In this document: positions 7,323-17,385 of the stretch, one piece after another
How positions within the stretch are numbered: position 1 is the first letter of the stretch
How the letters are laid out: the number at the start of each line of letters is the position of its first letter
Assembly (NCBI GenBank): GCA_913059205.1
Contig: CAJXRM010000011.1
Span: 1 to 49,011, forward strand
Direction: 5' to 3'
Length of the DNA: 49,011 nt
DNA from: an uncultured Flavobacteriales bacterium
GTDB taxonomy: Bacteria; Bacteroidota; Bacteroidia; Flavobacteriales_D; Crocinitomicaceae
Notes under the pieces: generated by a model
The model's input: only the letters and a program-made list of their open reading frames with translations
Database searches by the model: none
What the model was told of the DNA's origin: nothing
Translations under genes and position numbers: made by a program

Positions 7323-7711
7323 GTTAAGAAACGCTCTTTATCTCCCGGTTTCGGCATGACACAATACCCTTTTGATATTCGTTTTCTTCGTTTTGCAATA
7401 AAATTGTAAACACCATCTCGAATGAATTTAGGCACAATCAAAAATGCAATCATCCATGACCTCGGAGCTTTCAAATAACGTCCAAGCTTCAATGCGGCAG
7501 TTGATTTTTGATTCAGTTTTCCATTTTCATAAAAGTAAACTGTACTTAAATCAGGGGCATCCCAGCTGTTTTTAGTAAAAAATTCAAGTGTAAAACTCGA
7601 TTGTATCGCTGCAAAGTGAATGACTGGCGCTTTCTCGTTTTTTAAAACGAAAGCCACTGATCGATTACACAAGCCGCAATCACCATCATAAAAAACAATT
7701 GGCTGTTCCAT
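7319..7711 (-). CDS. DCC1-like thiol-disulfide oxidoreductase family protein (DUF393)
   Basis: This 130-residue DUF393 protein has the defining N-terminal motif YDGDCGLCN (residues 8-16), giving a CxxC pair in a thioredoxin-like fold. Other family features are HFAAIQS, STAALKLGRYL, and a hydrophobic stretch MIAFLIVPKFIRDGVYNFIAKRR before the C-terminal YCVMP. The family is predicted to have thiol-disulfide activity, with no settled substrate. Its stop overlaps that of the TerB-like gene. Confidence 0.8.
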   Translation of the reverse strand: MEQPIVFYDGDCGLCNRSVAFVLKNEKAPVIHFAAIQSSFTLEFFTKNSWDAPDLSTVYFYENGKLNQKSTAALKLGRYLKAPRSWMIAFLIVPKFIRDGVYNFIAKRRKRISKGYCVMPKPGDKERFLT

Positions 7712-7762
7712 CGTCTAAAAATAGTCATTGAAAACTAAAATTTTAATTTTCACTTCGATTAT

Positions 7763-7770
7763 TATCTTTG
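7763..7770 (+). promoter_or_regulatory. Probable -7 box (TATCTTTG) of hbd
   Basis: TATCTTTG matches the Bacteroidota -7 consensus TAnnTTTG and lies 19 bases before the hbd ATG. No clear -33 TTG is seen at the usual distance. Confidence 0.5.
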
Positions 7771-7789
7771 TAGAAAGATAAATCACAAT

Positions 7790-8680
7790 ATGAAAAACGT
7801 AGCAGTTATAGGAGCAGGAACCATGGGGAATGGGATTGCGCATACTTTCGCACAATTTGGATACAAAGTAGCATTGATAGATGTCGCTCAGACATCATTG
7901 GATAAAGGATTGGCAACAATCGCTAAAAACTTGGACCGTCAAGTTGCGAAAGAACAAATTTCAGAAAATGACAAAGCAACAACATTGGCCAACATTTCGA
8001 CTTTTACTGCCATTTCCGATGGTGTAAAAAATGTTGACTTAGTTGTTGAAGCTGCAACGGAAAACATTGATTTGAAATTGAAAATCTTTAAAGATTTAGA
8101 CGAAGTGACTGATAAAAACGTGATTCTGGCAACAAACACGTCTTCTATCTCTATAACAAAAATCGCTTCCGTGACATCGCGTCCAGACAAAGTGATAGGC
8201 ATGCACTTTATGAATCCAGTTCCTGTTATGAAATTGGTGGAGATTATTCGTGGTTACTCCACATCTGATGAGGTAACAAACCTAATCATGGAAACATCTA
8301 AAAAACTGAATAAAGTTCCTGTAGAAGTTAATGATTATCCAGGTTTTGTTGCTAACCGTATATTAATGCCAATGATCAATGAAGCAATTATCACTTTACA
8401 CGAAGGAGTTGCTGGAGTTGAAGAAATTGACACTGTAATGAAATTAGGCATGGCTCATCCGATGGGACCATTACAATTGGCTGATTTTATCGGATTAGAT
8501 GTTTGTTTGGCAATTATGGAAGTGTTATTTGAAGGTTTTGGAAATCCAAAATATGCACCTTGTCCTTTGTTGGTTAACATGGTGACAGCTGGTAAGAAAG
8601 GTGTTAAAAGTGGTGAAGGTTTCTATTCATGGGGACATGGAACCAAAGATTTAATTGTAGCGGATAACTTCAAAAAGTAA
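7790..8680 (+). CDS. hbd: 3-hydroxybutyryl-CoA dehydrogenase
   Basis: This NAD(P)-dependent 3-hydroxyacyl-CoA dehydrogenase interconverts acetoacetyl-CoA and 3-hydroxybutyryl-CoA in fatty acid and amino acid catabolism. Its 296 residues are the usual length of the short monofunctional type. The Rossmann motif is VIGAGTMGNGIAHTFAQ (6-22); ATNTSSISI carries the conserved Ser, MHFMNPVPVM the catalytic His (139), with Glu151 following, and the C-terminal dimer domain begins at NDYPGFVANRIL. It is a single gene with its own TATCTTTG promoter and a strong terminator at 8703-8731. Confidence 0.92.
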   Translation: MKNVAVIGAGTMGNGIAHTFAQFGYKVALIDVAQTSLDKGLATIAKNLDRQVAKEQISENDKATTLANISTFTAISDGVKNVDLVVEAATENIDLKLKIFKDLDEVTDKNVILATNTSSISITKIASVTSRPDKVIGMHFMNPVPVMKLVEIIRGYSTSDEVTNLIMETSKKLNKVPVEVNDYPGFVANRILMPMINEAIITLHEGVAGVEEIDTVMKLGMAHPMGPLQLADFIGLDVCLAIMEVLFEGFGNPKYAPCPLLVNMVTAGKKGVKSGEGFYSWGHGTKDLIVADNFKK

Positions 8681-8702
8681 GTACGTTTAATTTACATATT
8701 TA

Positions 8703-8731
8703 AGCTCTGGCGATTTCGTCGGAGCTTTTTT
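8703..8731 (+). terminator. Rho-independent terminator after hbd
   Basis: A 9-bp stem, AGCTCTGGC with GTCGGAGCT (two G-T pairs), a 6-base loop and six T residues follow hbd by 22 bases. Confidence 0.8.
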
Positions 8732-8747
8732 AATGCAATGAACATTT

Positions 8748-9629
8748 CTATTGCTGCACGACTAACTTATACCCTATCCCACGAATATTAATAATTCGGA
8801 TACTTGTGTCTGCCTCTAGTTTCTTCCTTAATTTAGAAACAAAAACATCCAATGTTCGACCAACATAATCACCTTCATCATTCCATATTTCTTTTAAAAT
8901 GTACTCCCTTTCAAGAGTTTCGTTTTCAGAACTAAAAAGTAGCAGCAATAAATCTGATTCTTTGCTTGAAAGTTCTGTCTTAGTCTTTTTGAAACTCAAA
9001 AACATCCCTCGTTTATCATAAATCGTACTTCCAATTTGTATTATTTCTGGATTCTCCGCTTCCTTCTGCCCTTTTTTCTTCAAGTATATTAAAAGAACAA
9101 TTATTACCAATAAAGAAAGTGTGCTCCAAATAATACCTGAATAACTCTGTTTCTCTTGAGGTAATTTTATCTTATTGAAATTTTTAATTGCATCATCATT
9201 TAGGGTAATAAACAAAGTATAGCAATCCTTTGGCTGAATTCTAGATCCACAAGGTACAAGGTCTAAACTATCAACATTCGTTATTTCGTAGCTATAAACA
9301 ACCTCTTTGGATTTACAACTTTCTATTTCAACAATATATTTAGAAGCAATTTTAGTTTTTTTAATCAATCCATCTATAATTCCACCAATATCTTGAGGTT
9401 GAAATGAAAATTCAGTTTCAAATTGAATTTTATATCGATCATTTAGAACCTCGATTGGTAGAATTCGTGACGTATCATTATTTGATTGCAGCAACACTTC
9501 GTGACCGATCATTCTCATAACCACCAAGCGATGCTGCTCAGCCTTCTCCGTTTGAGAATAGCTTATACCTACGTAATAAAACCCTGAAAAAAGTACAATA
9601 AGAGCGATTTTTAAATATCCAACCATCAT
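8748..9629 (-). CDS. Membrane-anchored winged-helix transcription regulator (reverse ToxR-like topology)
   Basis: The 293-residue protein has an N-terminal signal or anchor (about 4-24), a periplasmic segment (about 25-165) with three cysteines (ESCKSK, VPCGSR, KDCYT), one transmembrane helix (about 166-187, TLSLLVIIVLLIYL), then a basic linker and a C-terminal OmpR/PhoB-type winged helix (about 205-290). The latter includes SSKESDLLLLLF, YILKEIWNDEGDYVGRTLDVFVSKLRKKL and IRGIGYKLV. The DNA-binding domain is therefore cytoplasmic and the sensor periplasmic, like ToxR/CadC with domain order reversed. It probably senses an envelope signal directly, without a kinase. It is divergent from a beta-propeller lipoprotein gene, a plausible target or partner (inference). 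A TAGATTTG box sits just upstream of the start. Confidence 0.8.
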   Translation of the reverse strand: MMVGYLKIALIVLFSGFYYVGISYSQTEKAEQHRLVVMRMIGHEVLLQSNNDTSRILPIEVLNDRYKIQFETEFSFQPQDIGGIIDGLIKKTKIASKYIVEIESCKSKEVVYSYEITNVDSLDLVPCGSRIQPKDCYTLFITLNDDAIKNFNKIKLPQEKQSYSGIIWSTLSLLVIIVLLIYLKKKGQKEAENPEIIQIGSTIYDKRGMFLSFKKTKTELSSKESDLLLLLFSSENETLEREYILKEIWNDEGDYVGRTLDVFVSKLRKKLEADTSIRIINIRGIGYKLVVQQ

Positions 9630-9633
9630 TTTA

Positions 9634-9641
9634 CAAATCTA
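9634..9641 (-). promoter_or_regulatory. Possible -7 box (TAGATTTG) of the winged-helix regulator
   Basis: On the minus strand TAGATTTG matches TAnnTTTG and ends only four bases before the first ATG (9629), so the transcript would be nearly leaderless. No -33 element was recognised. Confidence 0.35.
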
Positions 9642-9746
9642 CTTGTTAATCTAATGTTTTGAGTGTGATTTCAGTCATTTTACATTAATTTACAATCAGA
9701 AAACACGAATTACAGTACATTGCCTCATAAATGAATATTGTAAATT

Positions 9747-10841
9747 ATGAAAATTAAAAAATCAGTTCTAGCACTCTGCCTTATTGCTTTTAGTTCGTGT
9801 TTTATAACTTCGTGCAACGGTCAATCCTACCCGGAAACTAAGCAAAAAAGCAATCAAAAAGCTTCGCCGAAATACAAGGAAGAAGATCAAATTGGTCAAT
9901 ATATTATTGACATTTATGAAGATAACAACGGCAATTTGTGGTTTGGAACATTAATGAATAGCATCGCGAAATACGACGGAAAAACGCTTCAATTCCTCAG
10001 TTCTGACGATGGACTACCAGAAGATCGAATAGGAACAGTAATTCAAGATAGCGTAGGAAACTATTGGTTTTCTTCTCATTCAGGTATTTCAAAATACGAT
10101 GGTAAGAAGTTTACTCACTTCAGTGAAAAAGACGGACTCATTGACAATAGAGTTTCTAATTTATTCTTTGATAACAAGGGACTTCTTTGGATTGGAACCT
10201 GGGGTGGAATATCAACTTTTGACGGTCAGAAATTCAACAATTTTAGACTTCCAAGTCCAAATATTGAAATTCCAGTATACCAAGAAACTTCAGATTGGAT
10301 TTCTGTCATAAAACAAGATTCCAAAGGAAATATGTGGTTCGGTCGAAGTGGTCTAGGAGTCACAATGTACAATGGAAAATCATTTACGTTTATCACCAAA
10401 GAAGACGGACTTCTTTCCAATGCGATTCAGGACATTCAAGAAGATAAAAATGGAAATCTTTGGTTTAGCTCACGTGTTTCAGAAAAAGATCATCCAGATC
10501 CTACAAAAAGAAATGGTCCCGGAGGAATTGTAAAATATGACGGAGAGAAATTTGTAAGTTTCCCTAAAATAGAAGGACTGTACAACAACGACGTGTATGA
10601 AATTTACAGCGATTCAAAAGATAATATTTGGATCGGAACGATTAAAAATGGTGTTTACAAATATGATGGTGAGACGTTCACTAACTATACTGGAAACAAC
10701 CCAAGTAATGGTTTCCCAAAAGCTGTAGTTCGCATTTTTGAAGATAACAAAGGAACTTTTTGGCTAGCCTGTGCTGGTGGTTTATTCAGAATGGAAGGTG
10801 AATCAATCATTAACGTCACGAAAAATGGACCGTGGAAATAA
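9747..10841 (+). CDS. Two-component-regulator-type beta-propeller lipoprotein
   Basis: The 364-residue protein starts with a lipoprotein signal (lipobox FITSC, Cys about 23). The rest consists of about seven Reg_prop-type repeats, each with an Asp/Asn-Gly turn followed by LWFG or LWIG (for example DNNGNLWFGT, DSVGNYWFSS, DNKGLLWIGT, DSKGNMWFGR, DKNGNLWFSS, DSKDNIWIGT, DNKGTFWLAC) and then KYDGKTF-like strands. This is the propeller found as the sensor of Bacteroidota hybrid two-component systems, here free-standing with no kinase or DNA-binding part. It is likely anchored in the outer membrane or periplasm and binds a ligand or partner protein. It is transcribed away from the membrane-anchored regulator. 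Confidence 0.8.
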   Translation: MKIKKSVLALCLIAFSSCFITSCNGQSYPETKQKSNQKASPKYKEEDQIGQYIIDIYEDNNGNLWFGTLMNSIAKYDGKTLQFLSSDDGLPEDRIGTVIQDSVGNYWFSSHSGISKYDGKKFTHFSEKDGLIDNRVSNLFFDNKGLLWIGTWGGISTFDGQKFNNFRLPSPNIEIPVYQETSDWISVIKQDSKGNMWFGRSGLGVTMYNGKSFTFITKEDGLLSNAIQDIQEDKNGNLWFSSRVSEKDHPDPTKRNGPGGIVKYDGEKFVSFPKIEGLYNNDVYEIYSDSKDNIWIGTIKNGVYKYDGETFTNYTGNNPSNGFPKAVVRIFEDNKGTFWLACAGGLFRMEGESIINVTKNGPWK

Positions 10842-10916
10842 AATCGATGTGAACTATGTTGTTTAAACTAATGCTTATGCGTATTTTCACTTTAGAAAAA
10901 TTAAAATATTAACACA

Positions 10917-11414
10917 ATGGCAACAATAACACTAAAAGGAAATGCAATTCACACAAACGGTGAATTACCTACTACTGGAACTCAAGCGAAAGATTTTCAA
11001 ATGGTTGGGAAAGATTTAACTACAAAATCATTAAGTGATTTTAGTGGTAAAAACTTAGTGTTAAATATTTTCCCAAGTGTTGATACGGGAACATGTGCCG
11101 CATCTGTACGTAATTTTAACAAAATGGCAGCAGATTTATCCAACACAACTGTTTTGTGTATTTCAAGAGATTTACCTTTTGCTCAAAATCGATTTTGTGG
11201 GGCTGAAGGAATTGAAAACGTAGTCATGCTTTCTGATTTTAAAACGGGACAGTTTGGAAATGATTACGGTTTAACCATTACTGATGGAGCGTTGGCAGGA
11301 TTGCATTCAAGATGTATTGTTGTGATTAACGCTGAAGGAAAAGTGATTTATACTGAACAAGTCCCTGAAACGGTTGATGAACCGAATTACGCTTTGGCAT
11401 TAGGAAGTTTGTAG
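10917..11414 (+). CDS. tpx: Thiol peroxidase (Tpx, atypical 2-Cys peroxiredoxin)
   Basis: Tpx reduces hydrogen peroxide and alkyl hydroperoxides with electrons from thioredoxin. The 165 residues match the family length. The peroxidatic Cys is C60 in FPSVDTGTCAASVRNFN and the resolving Cys is C94 in RDLPFAQNRFCGAEG, with the conserved SDFKTGQFGNDYGL later. The protein is cytoplasmic with no signal peptide. Its stop codon directly abuts that of the convergent kinase gene (no spacer). Thioredoxin is encoded at 24343-24660 in this window. Confidence 0.95.
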   Translation: MATITLKGNAIHTNGELPTTGTQAKDFQMVGKDLTTKSLSDFSGKNLVLNIFPSVDTGTCAASVRNFNKMAADLSNTTVLCISRDLPFAQNRFCGAEGIENVVMLSDFKTGQFGNDYGLTITDGALAGLHSRCIVVINAEGKVIYTEQVPETVDEPNYALALGSL

Positions 11415-12284
11415 TTAACCAAACCACCTCTTCTTTTGAGAATAGAGCTTACAAGCAACATTCCACTCCTCTATCAATCGAGGGTTCTTCCTGCGTTTTT
11501 GTGCCTCTTTTAATAAACGAACAACTTCCGTTGAATCCATGCGATTTGGTGCAGTCGGAAAACTTGCTTTGACACACATTTGTTCCAGTAAAACCCTAAA
11601 CTCTTTTGGAACAACTCCTTTAAAATCAATCGGATATGTAATCGCCAAATTAGTTAAAACAGAAGGGTTATTATGAGATAAAATTGGCTTTCCACTTAAA
11701 AGTTGAGCAATAACAAGCGCAAAAGAAAACAAATCACTTGTTGAATCTAAGATTTGATGTTGATTAAGTATCAATTCAGGAGAAGCATATTGAAGAGAAA
11801 ATAGAATTTTACGCTTAGCGGCCTCCCCTATTTTCGAAGCCATTCCAAAGTCGATCAAATGAACTAATTCACCATCAATTAAAATGTTTCCTGGGCGAAT
11901 ATCGTTGTGAACGATGCCTTTTTCATGCAAGGACTCAAGCAATTTCAAAAATTGCGGAATAAATTGACTTAAAAATTGCTTACGCTCTTTTCGCTTTAAA
12001 CTTTTCCAATAAGAATCAAGTGTTCGTCCTTCCTTGTATTCGAGTAACAATACGAGCTCGTCGTCAGTTTTATTTATTTGTGCAACTGATGGCAATTGAC
12101 TTTCAACGAACGAAAATTTAAACTCCTCCAAAAGCAATTGACAACCTTGTTCATTTGAAAGTAAACAGCTTTTTTGAACAAACTTACGATCGTCATCATC
12201 TGCAACAAGACTTACACGATTAAACTTTCGAATCGATTGCTCTCCAAGTGTTCTTATTTCTTTCAAACGATTCAAAATTAGCAA
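11415..12284 (-). CDS. Eukaryotic-type serine/threonine protein kinase domain protein
   Basis: The 289-residue protein is a protein-kinase-fold domain with no transmembrane or extra sensor domain. The catalytic loop VHNDIRPGN (H126, D128, N133), the metal-binding DFG (145-147), the activation-segment end ASPE (167-170) and the hydrophobic helix DLFSFALVIAQLLSGKP are clear. The candidate ATP-contacting Lys is K38 in KFVQKSC, but the glycine-rich loop is weak. HND instead of HRD at the catalytic loop resembles RIO/Hanks-like bacterial kinases. Substrates are unknown. It sits 18 bases downstream of the M61 peptidase gene, probably in one transcript. Confidence 0.8.
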   Translation of the reverse strand: MLILNRLKEIRTLGEQSIRKFNRVSLVADDDDRKFVQKSCLLSNEQGCQLLLEEFKFSFVESQLPSVAQINKTDDELVLLLEYKEGRTLDSYWKSLKRKERKQFLSQFIPQFLKLLESLHEKGIVHNDIRPGNILIDGELVHLIDFGMASKIGEAAKRKILFSLQYASPELILNQHQILDSTSDLFSFALVIAQLLSGKPILSHNNPSVLTNLAITYPIDFKGVVPKEFRVLLEQMCVKASFPTAPNRMDSTEVVRLLKEAQKRRKNPRLIEEWNVACKLYSQKKRWFG

Positions 12285-12302
12285 TTGGATTATTCGAAGA
12301 AC

Positions 12303-14012
12303 TTATTTCTTCCAGCGCTCGTAGGCTACTTCTTGTCTCTTAGTCAATTTCTCCATTCGTTTAATCGAATAATCAGTATAGAAATTTCGATTGACCTCAG
12401 GAAAAGTGATATCAAGAATTGAACTCGCACGATTCACAGTTACAGTTTTTGCATCATCGTCGAAGTAATTCAACCATTTATCCAATTCCCCGTCACATGA
12501 AAAACCATTTATTGTTGTAATTCTATCTCCCTGCATTAATCCTGAAGTTTCAGCTGGACCTCCAGGATACATGGCGTGAACAATAAAATCTTTACCGGCA
12601 GGAATTAATTTCATTCCCAAACGTCCTTGAGAATAAGACTTAGAGGGCAAATGATCCAATTCTAACCCTAAATGGTCCAAAGCGTTTGTAATGATTGATT
12701 CAAACGGACGACAGCCGTTGATGTAATCATCGAACAGCCACTGAAACGAAACCCCGGCAATATTTTCAATAGCATCTTGATAATCTTTCTCCGAAACACC
12801 TTTTCCTTTAAGCGCGAAGTTGAAGTACAAGTATTTCATTACCTCATCAAGGCCAAATTTATCGTCATTTGCACGTCGAATTTCAACATCCGTTACAAAC
12901 GCCAACAAACAACCTTCTGTATAAATTGATACTTTTCGATTAGGCGCACCGGCTTCGTATCCATCGAGCCATGTGTCAAAAGAAGATTCAGCAACAGAAT
13001 AGTTAAATCGTCCAAAATTGTCAAAGTGTTTTTGTAGCTGAGCTGTAAACTCTTCAAAATATTGTTTTTCATTAAAAACGCCACTTTTATACAGGAATAA
13101 GTCACCTTGATACGTTGTTACGCCTTCACACAGATAACCTAATCTTGAATAATTTTCTTTTGTGAAATTGTATGGATACATTTCGATTGGTCGAATTGCC
13201 TTTACATTCCAAGTGTGATACAACTCATGCGAACTCACTCCTAACAATTCTTTATACAGCTCGCCGAAAACATCATAAGAAGGTCCAAGAGAAATTACTG
13301 TTGATTTTTGATGCTCAACACCGTGATACGCTTTGTGGGGCAATATCAAATTGATAAAATGATATTCCTTTACAGGAAATTCGTTAAACTTATTAATTTG
13401 AAGATCGGTGAACTTCTGAAAATCTTCCAACAATCTATCCCATTGAGGTTTTACTTCTCCATTAAACCAAACATGAAATAAAACTCCGTGAGAGGTATAA
13501 TCTCTATGCTGTAATTGCTCGGAAGCAATGAATGGCGTATCCAATAACTCTTCAATGTTCGCTACTTGAAAGCCATTGTTCGTTTTTTCCATGGAAGAAG
13601 CGACTTCCCAATGTGCCGGAACATTTAACTGGATGGCTACTGGTTCATCATATTGTTCTTGAACATACACACAACAGTTGACAGGATTCACATACAATTG
13701 AGTCGAATCCAAATAACTTGAACCTGCATTAATTGTATTCGCGTAGAACTTATAATTTACAGTAAATGATTTTACACCTTTCGTTTGAACCGCCCAGCAA
13801 TCTTTATTCGCTTTTTGAAATTCTATTTTTCGATTGTTCTCATCCAAAACGATAAAATTGCGGATATTCTTCGCGAAATTCCCCAATTCATATCGACCAG
13901 GTCTCCAACTGGGCAATTGCACAAATGTCACGTCCTCAGTTGAATTAAATTCGGCCGAAATTTGAATATATTGCTGAGAAGGATTCTCAATACTAAACGT
14001 AAATTTTGTCAT
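12303..14012 (-). CDS. M61 family metallopeptidase with PDZ domain
   Basis: This is a glycyl aminopeptidase-like peptidase (M61). From the ATG at 14012 the protein has 569 residues: an N-terminal beta domain, the zinc motif SSHELYHTWNVKAIRP (H262, E263, H266) with the downstream ligand Glu in LCEGVTTY (E296), and a C-terminal PDZ domain (about 455-540; GRLGMKLIPAG, YPGGPAETSGLMQGDRI). I chose 14012 rather than the in-frame ATG at 14048 because MTKFTFSIENPSQQYIQI is the normal family start and the extra 12 codons lie in a repetitive stretch. There is no signal peptide, so the enzyme appears cytoplasmic. Confidence 0.88.
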   Translation of the reverse strand: MTKFTFSIENPSQQYIQISAEFNSTEDVTFVQLPSWRPGRYELGNFAKNIRNFIVLDENNRKIEFQKANKDCWAVQTKGVKSFTVNYKFYANTINAGSSYLDSTQLYVNPVNCCVYVQEQYDEPVAIQLNVPAHWEVASSMEKTNNGFQVANIEELLDTPFIASEQLQHRDYTSHGVLFHVWFNGEVKPQWDRLLEDFQKFTDLQINKFNEFPVKEYHFINLILPHKAYHGVEHQKSTVISLGPSYDVFGELYKELLGVSSHELYHTWNVKAIRPIEMYPYNFTKENYSRLGYLCEGVTTYQGDLFLYKSGVFNEKQYFEEFTAQLQKHFDNFGRFNYSVAESSFDTWLDGYEAGAPNRKVSIYTEGCLLAFVTDVEIRRANDDKFGLDEVMKYLYFNFALKGKGVSEKDYQDAIENIAGVSFQWLFDDYINGCRPFESIITNALDHLGLELDHLPSKSYSQGRLGMKLIPAGKDFIVHAMYPGGPAETSGLMQGDRITTINGFSCDGELDKWLNYFDDDAKTVTVNRASSILDITFPEVNRNFYTDYSIKRMEKLTKRQEVAYERWKK

Positions 14013-14019
14013 TCTAACT

Positions 14020-14082
14020 AGTTCAAAGTTTAATAGTTCAGTATTCAAAGTTAGTTCATTGCTCTTTGAACTTTCTAACTTT
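14020..14082. repeat. Interleaved inverted repeats upstream of the M61 gene
   Basis: AGTTCAAAG (14020-14028) is complementary to CTTTGAACT (14064-14072), and AAAGTTAG (14047-14054) to CTAACTTT (14075-14082). The two pairings interleave in the order A-B-A'-B'. TTCAAAGTT also occurs as a direct repeat (14022-14030 and 14044-14052). It fills most of the spacer between the ABC-F gene and the M61 start. It may be a chance product of low-complexity sequence. Confidence 0.4.
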
Positions 14083-14098
14083 AAATTTTTGTACTTCC

Positions 14099-15727
<1,629 letters not shown>

Positions 15728-15738
15728 TTAATTTGGCG

Positions 15739-15746
15739 CAAAGATA
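15739..15746 (-). promoter_or_regulatory. Probable -7 box (TATCTTTG) of the ABC-F gene
   Basis: On the minus strand TATCTTTG matches TAnnTTTG and ends 17 bases before the ABC-F ATG at 15721. The -33 element is not clear. Confidence 0.5.
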
Positions 15747-15781
15747 CAAGATTTAGGCAAGATTCAGAGAATTAAGCGTAT

Positions 15782-15809
15782 AAAAAAAGAGGGACATCCA
15801 TCCCTCTTT
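15782..15809 (-). terminator. Rho-independent terminator after the CUB/T9SS gene
   Basis: On the minus strand a perfect 9-bp stem (AAAGAGGGA/TCCCTCTTT) with a 6-base loop is followed by a T tract. It lies 22 bases past the stop at 15832. Confidence 0.8.
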
Positions 15810-15831
15810 CTAAAAAGTTTAGTTTTAATTC

Positions 15832-17385
15832 TTATTCGACTACTATCTTCGTCTTAAACGTTTTGTTTTCCGTAATAACAGAAACAAAATAAACTCCCTT
15901 ACCTTGACCACTCAAGTCTAAATCTAAACGATTTCCACCTTTTACAGCTTCAACAGGAGAGTTAATAACAACTTTACCGTCATAGCTCACAACGTTTAAC
16001 AATGCCGTTTCTTTTTTGTAAGAATTGAATATTAATTCAGAGAGTCCAGTTGTTGGATTTGGAAAAACAGATAGCATGTCATAAACATCATCTAAAACAT
16101 TCACGGCTCTAATTTCCGAATATTTACCATTTCCGTCTGTATCCCATTGGTTCAATCTATAATAATTCATTCCTATATTAGGTGTTTCATCAACCGTGAA
16201 ATACTGAGACTCATTACTTGTTGTCCCATTTCCCTTAACAACATTGATAATTTCAAAATTCACACCATCTGTTGATTTTTCCACTTCCCAACGATCATTT
16301 ATTCTTTCAGAGTCTGTTCTCCAAAACAAATCAACAACATGCAAATCAGGTTGATAATCGGCTGTAAATTCTGACAACTCAACAGGTAAAACAACGCAAT
16401 CTAAAGAAGCTGTACCACCAAAGCTTAAAGTGTACCCAGTTCCCCCAACCGGGCTCCATTTGTCAACAACCAAAATATAACTTTGACCAGCGACTACATT
16501 GAGTTGAGCCAAAATACCATTACCTGTTACATCTTCGATAAAGTCGTTATTCGCTGGAGGTCCTCCGTTCCCACAAGCACAAGTCATACCTGTATTTCCA
16601 GAATCAGAGCATCGTATTGGTGCACCCAAGGCTCCACATGTAACATTTGGCCCGTAAATAGCCAAATCATAATCATCTGTGGCGAGATTTGGATTTATTG
16701 TAATAGATAATGTACCTGTTGTTTGAGCTTGGAATTGATACCAGTTTGTGTGATTTTCTCCCCCAGCAGGACAGGCAGAACCGGTGCAACCTTCAGCCAC
16801 AATTCCAGGCCCTGTAGAATTTGTAGAAATTGCTGCTCCAGAACATAACGGCGTCATTGTTTGACAATCACTATTGTCAGTTCCATTAGGACCTCCAGCG
16901 CAAGGCACACAAGTCATAGTTGCATTCCAACCTGGTCGTGTTACACTGAAATCCGATCTGAATCGAAATGTCAAACAACCACTTGCACCTGTCGCGGTAT
17001 ATGTAAATGGAACAGCGGGAGTCCCCATAATCCTCCCCACGCCATTTGCCGGTGGAGTTGTGAAAAGAGGACTGTTCTGGGTGGGACCATTTCCTATCAT
17101 TAAATAATCAAAAGTATTTTCAGTATCAAACTGACTAAATGTAACCTGCATACAATTGCCAGCGACAGAAGGACAAAACACACGATAAATATTATTAATA
17201 TTATTCGAATAATTTCCAATTACACCTCCATTATCCGTATAGGTTAATGGACCGCAATTGGCCACTAAACAGGAACCGACAAATTCACTATTTATCCCTA
17301 CAGTCGGATGTGAATATTGTCCAAAAGAATGGCTAAAAGCAACGCTCGTAAGTGCCAACATTGTAATTTTGTATATTTTTCTCAT
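15832..17385 (-). CDS. Secreted protein with CUB-like domain and T9SS type A sorting domain
   Basis: The 517-residue protein has a Sec signal peptide (about 1-22, MRKIYKITMLALTSVAFSHS) and a CUB-like domain (about 35-160; NCMQVTFSQFDTEN, FDYLMIGNG, GCLTFRFRSDFSV). A cysteine-rich pre-peptidase-like (PPC) beta domain follows (about 170-330; NHTNWYQFQAQTTGTLSITI, DDYDLAIYGP, GQSYILVVDKWS). Next is a linker common in Flavobacteriales surface proteins (ELSEFTADYQ, ERINDRWEVEKSTDGVNFE) and a type A T9SS domain (VFPNPTTGLSELIFN to GVYFVSVITENKTFKTKIVVE). It should be exported by Sec, then through T9SS to the surface or medium, probably as an adhesin or binding protein. Its ATG overlaps the stop of the small secreted protein gene upstream by four bases. 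Confidence 0.88.
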   Translation of the reverse strand: MRKIYKITMLALTSVAFSHSFGQYSHPTVGINSEFVGSCLVANCGPLTYTDNGGVIGNYSNNINNIYRVFCPSVAGNCMQVTFSQFDTENTFDYLMIGNGPTQNSPLFTTPPANGVGRIMGTPAVPFTYTATGASGCLTFRFRSDFSVTRPGWNATMTCVPCAGGPNGTDNSDCQTMTPLCSGAAISTNSTGPGIVAEGCTGSACPAGGENHTNWYQFQAQTTGTLSITINPNLATDDYDLAIYGPNVTCGALGAPIRCSDSGNTGMTCACGNGGPPANNDFIEDVTGNGILAQLNVVAGQSYILVVDKWSPVGGTGYTLSFGGTASLDCVVLPVELSEFTADYQPDLHVVDLFWRTDSERINDRWEVEKSTDGVNFEIINVVKGNGTTSNESQYFTVDETPNIGMNYYRLNQWDTDGNGKYSEIRAVNVLDDVYDMLSVFPNPTTGLSELIFNSYKKETALLNVVSYDGKVVINSPVEAVKGGNRLDLDLSGQGKGVYFVSVITENKTFKTKIVVE

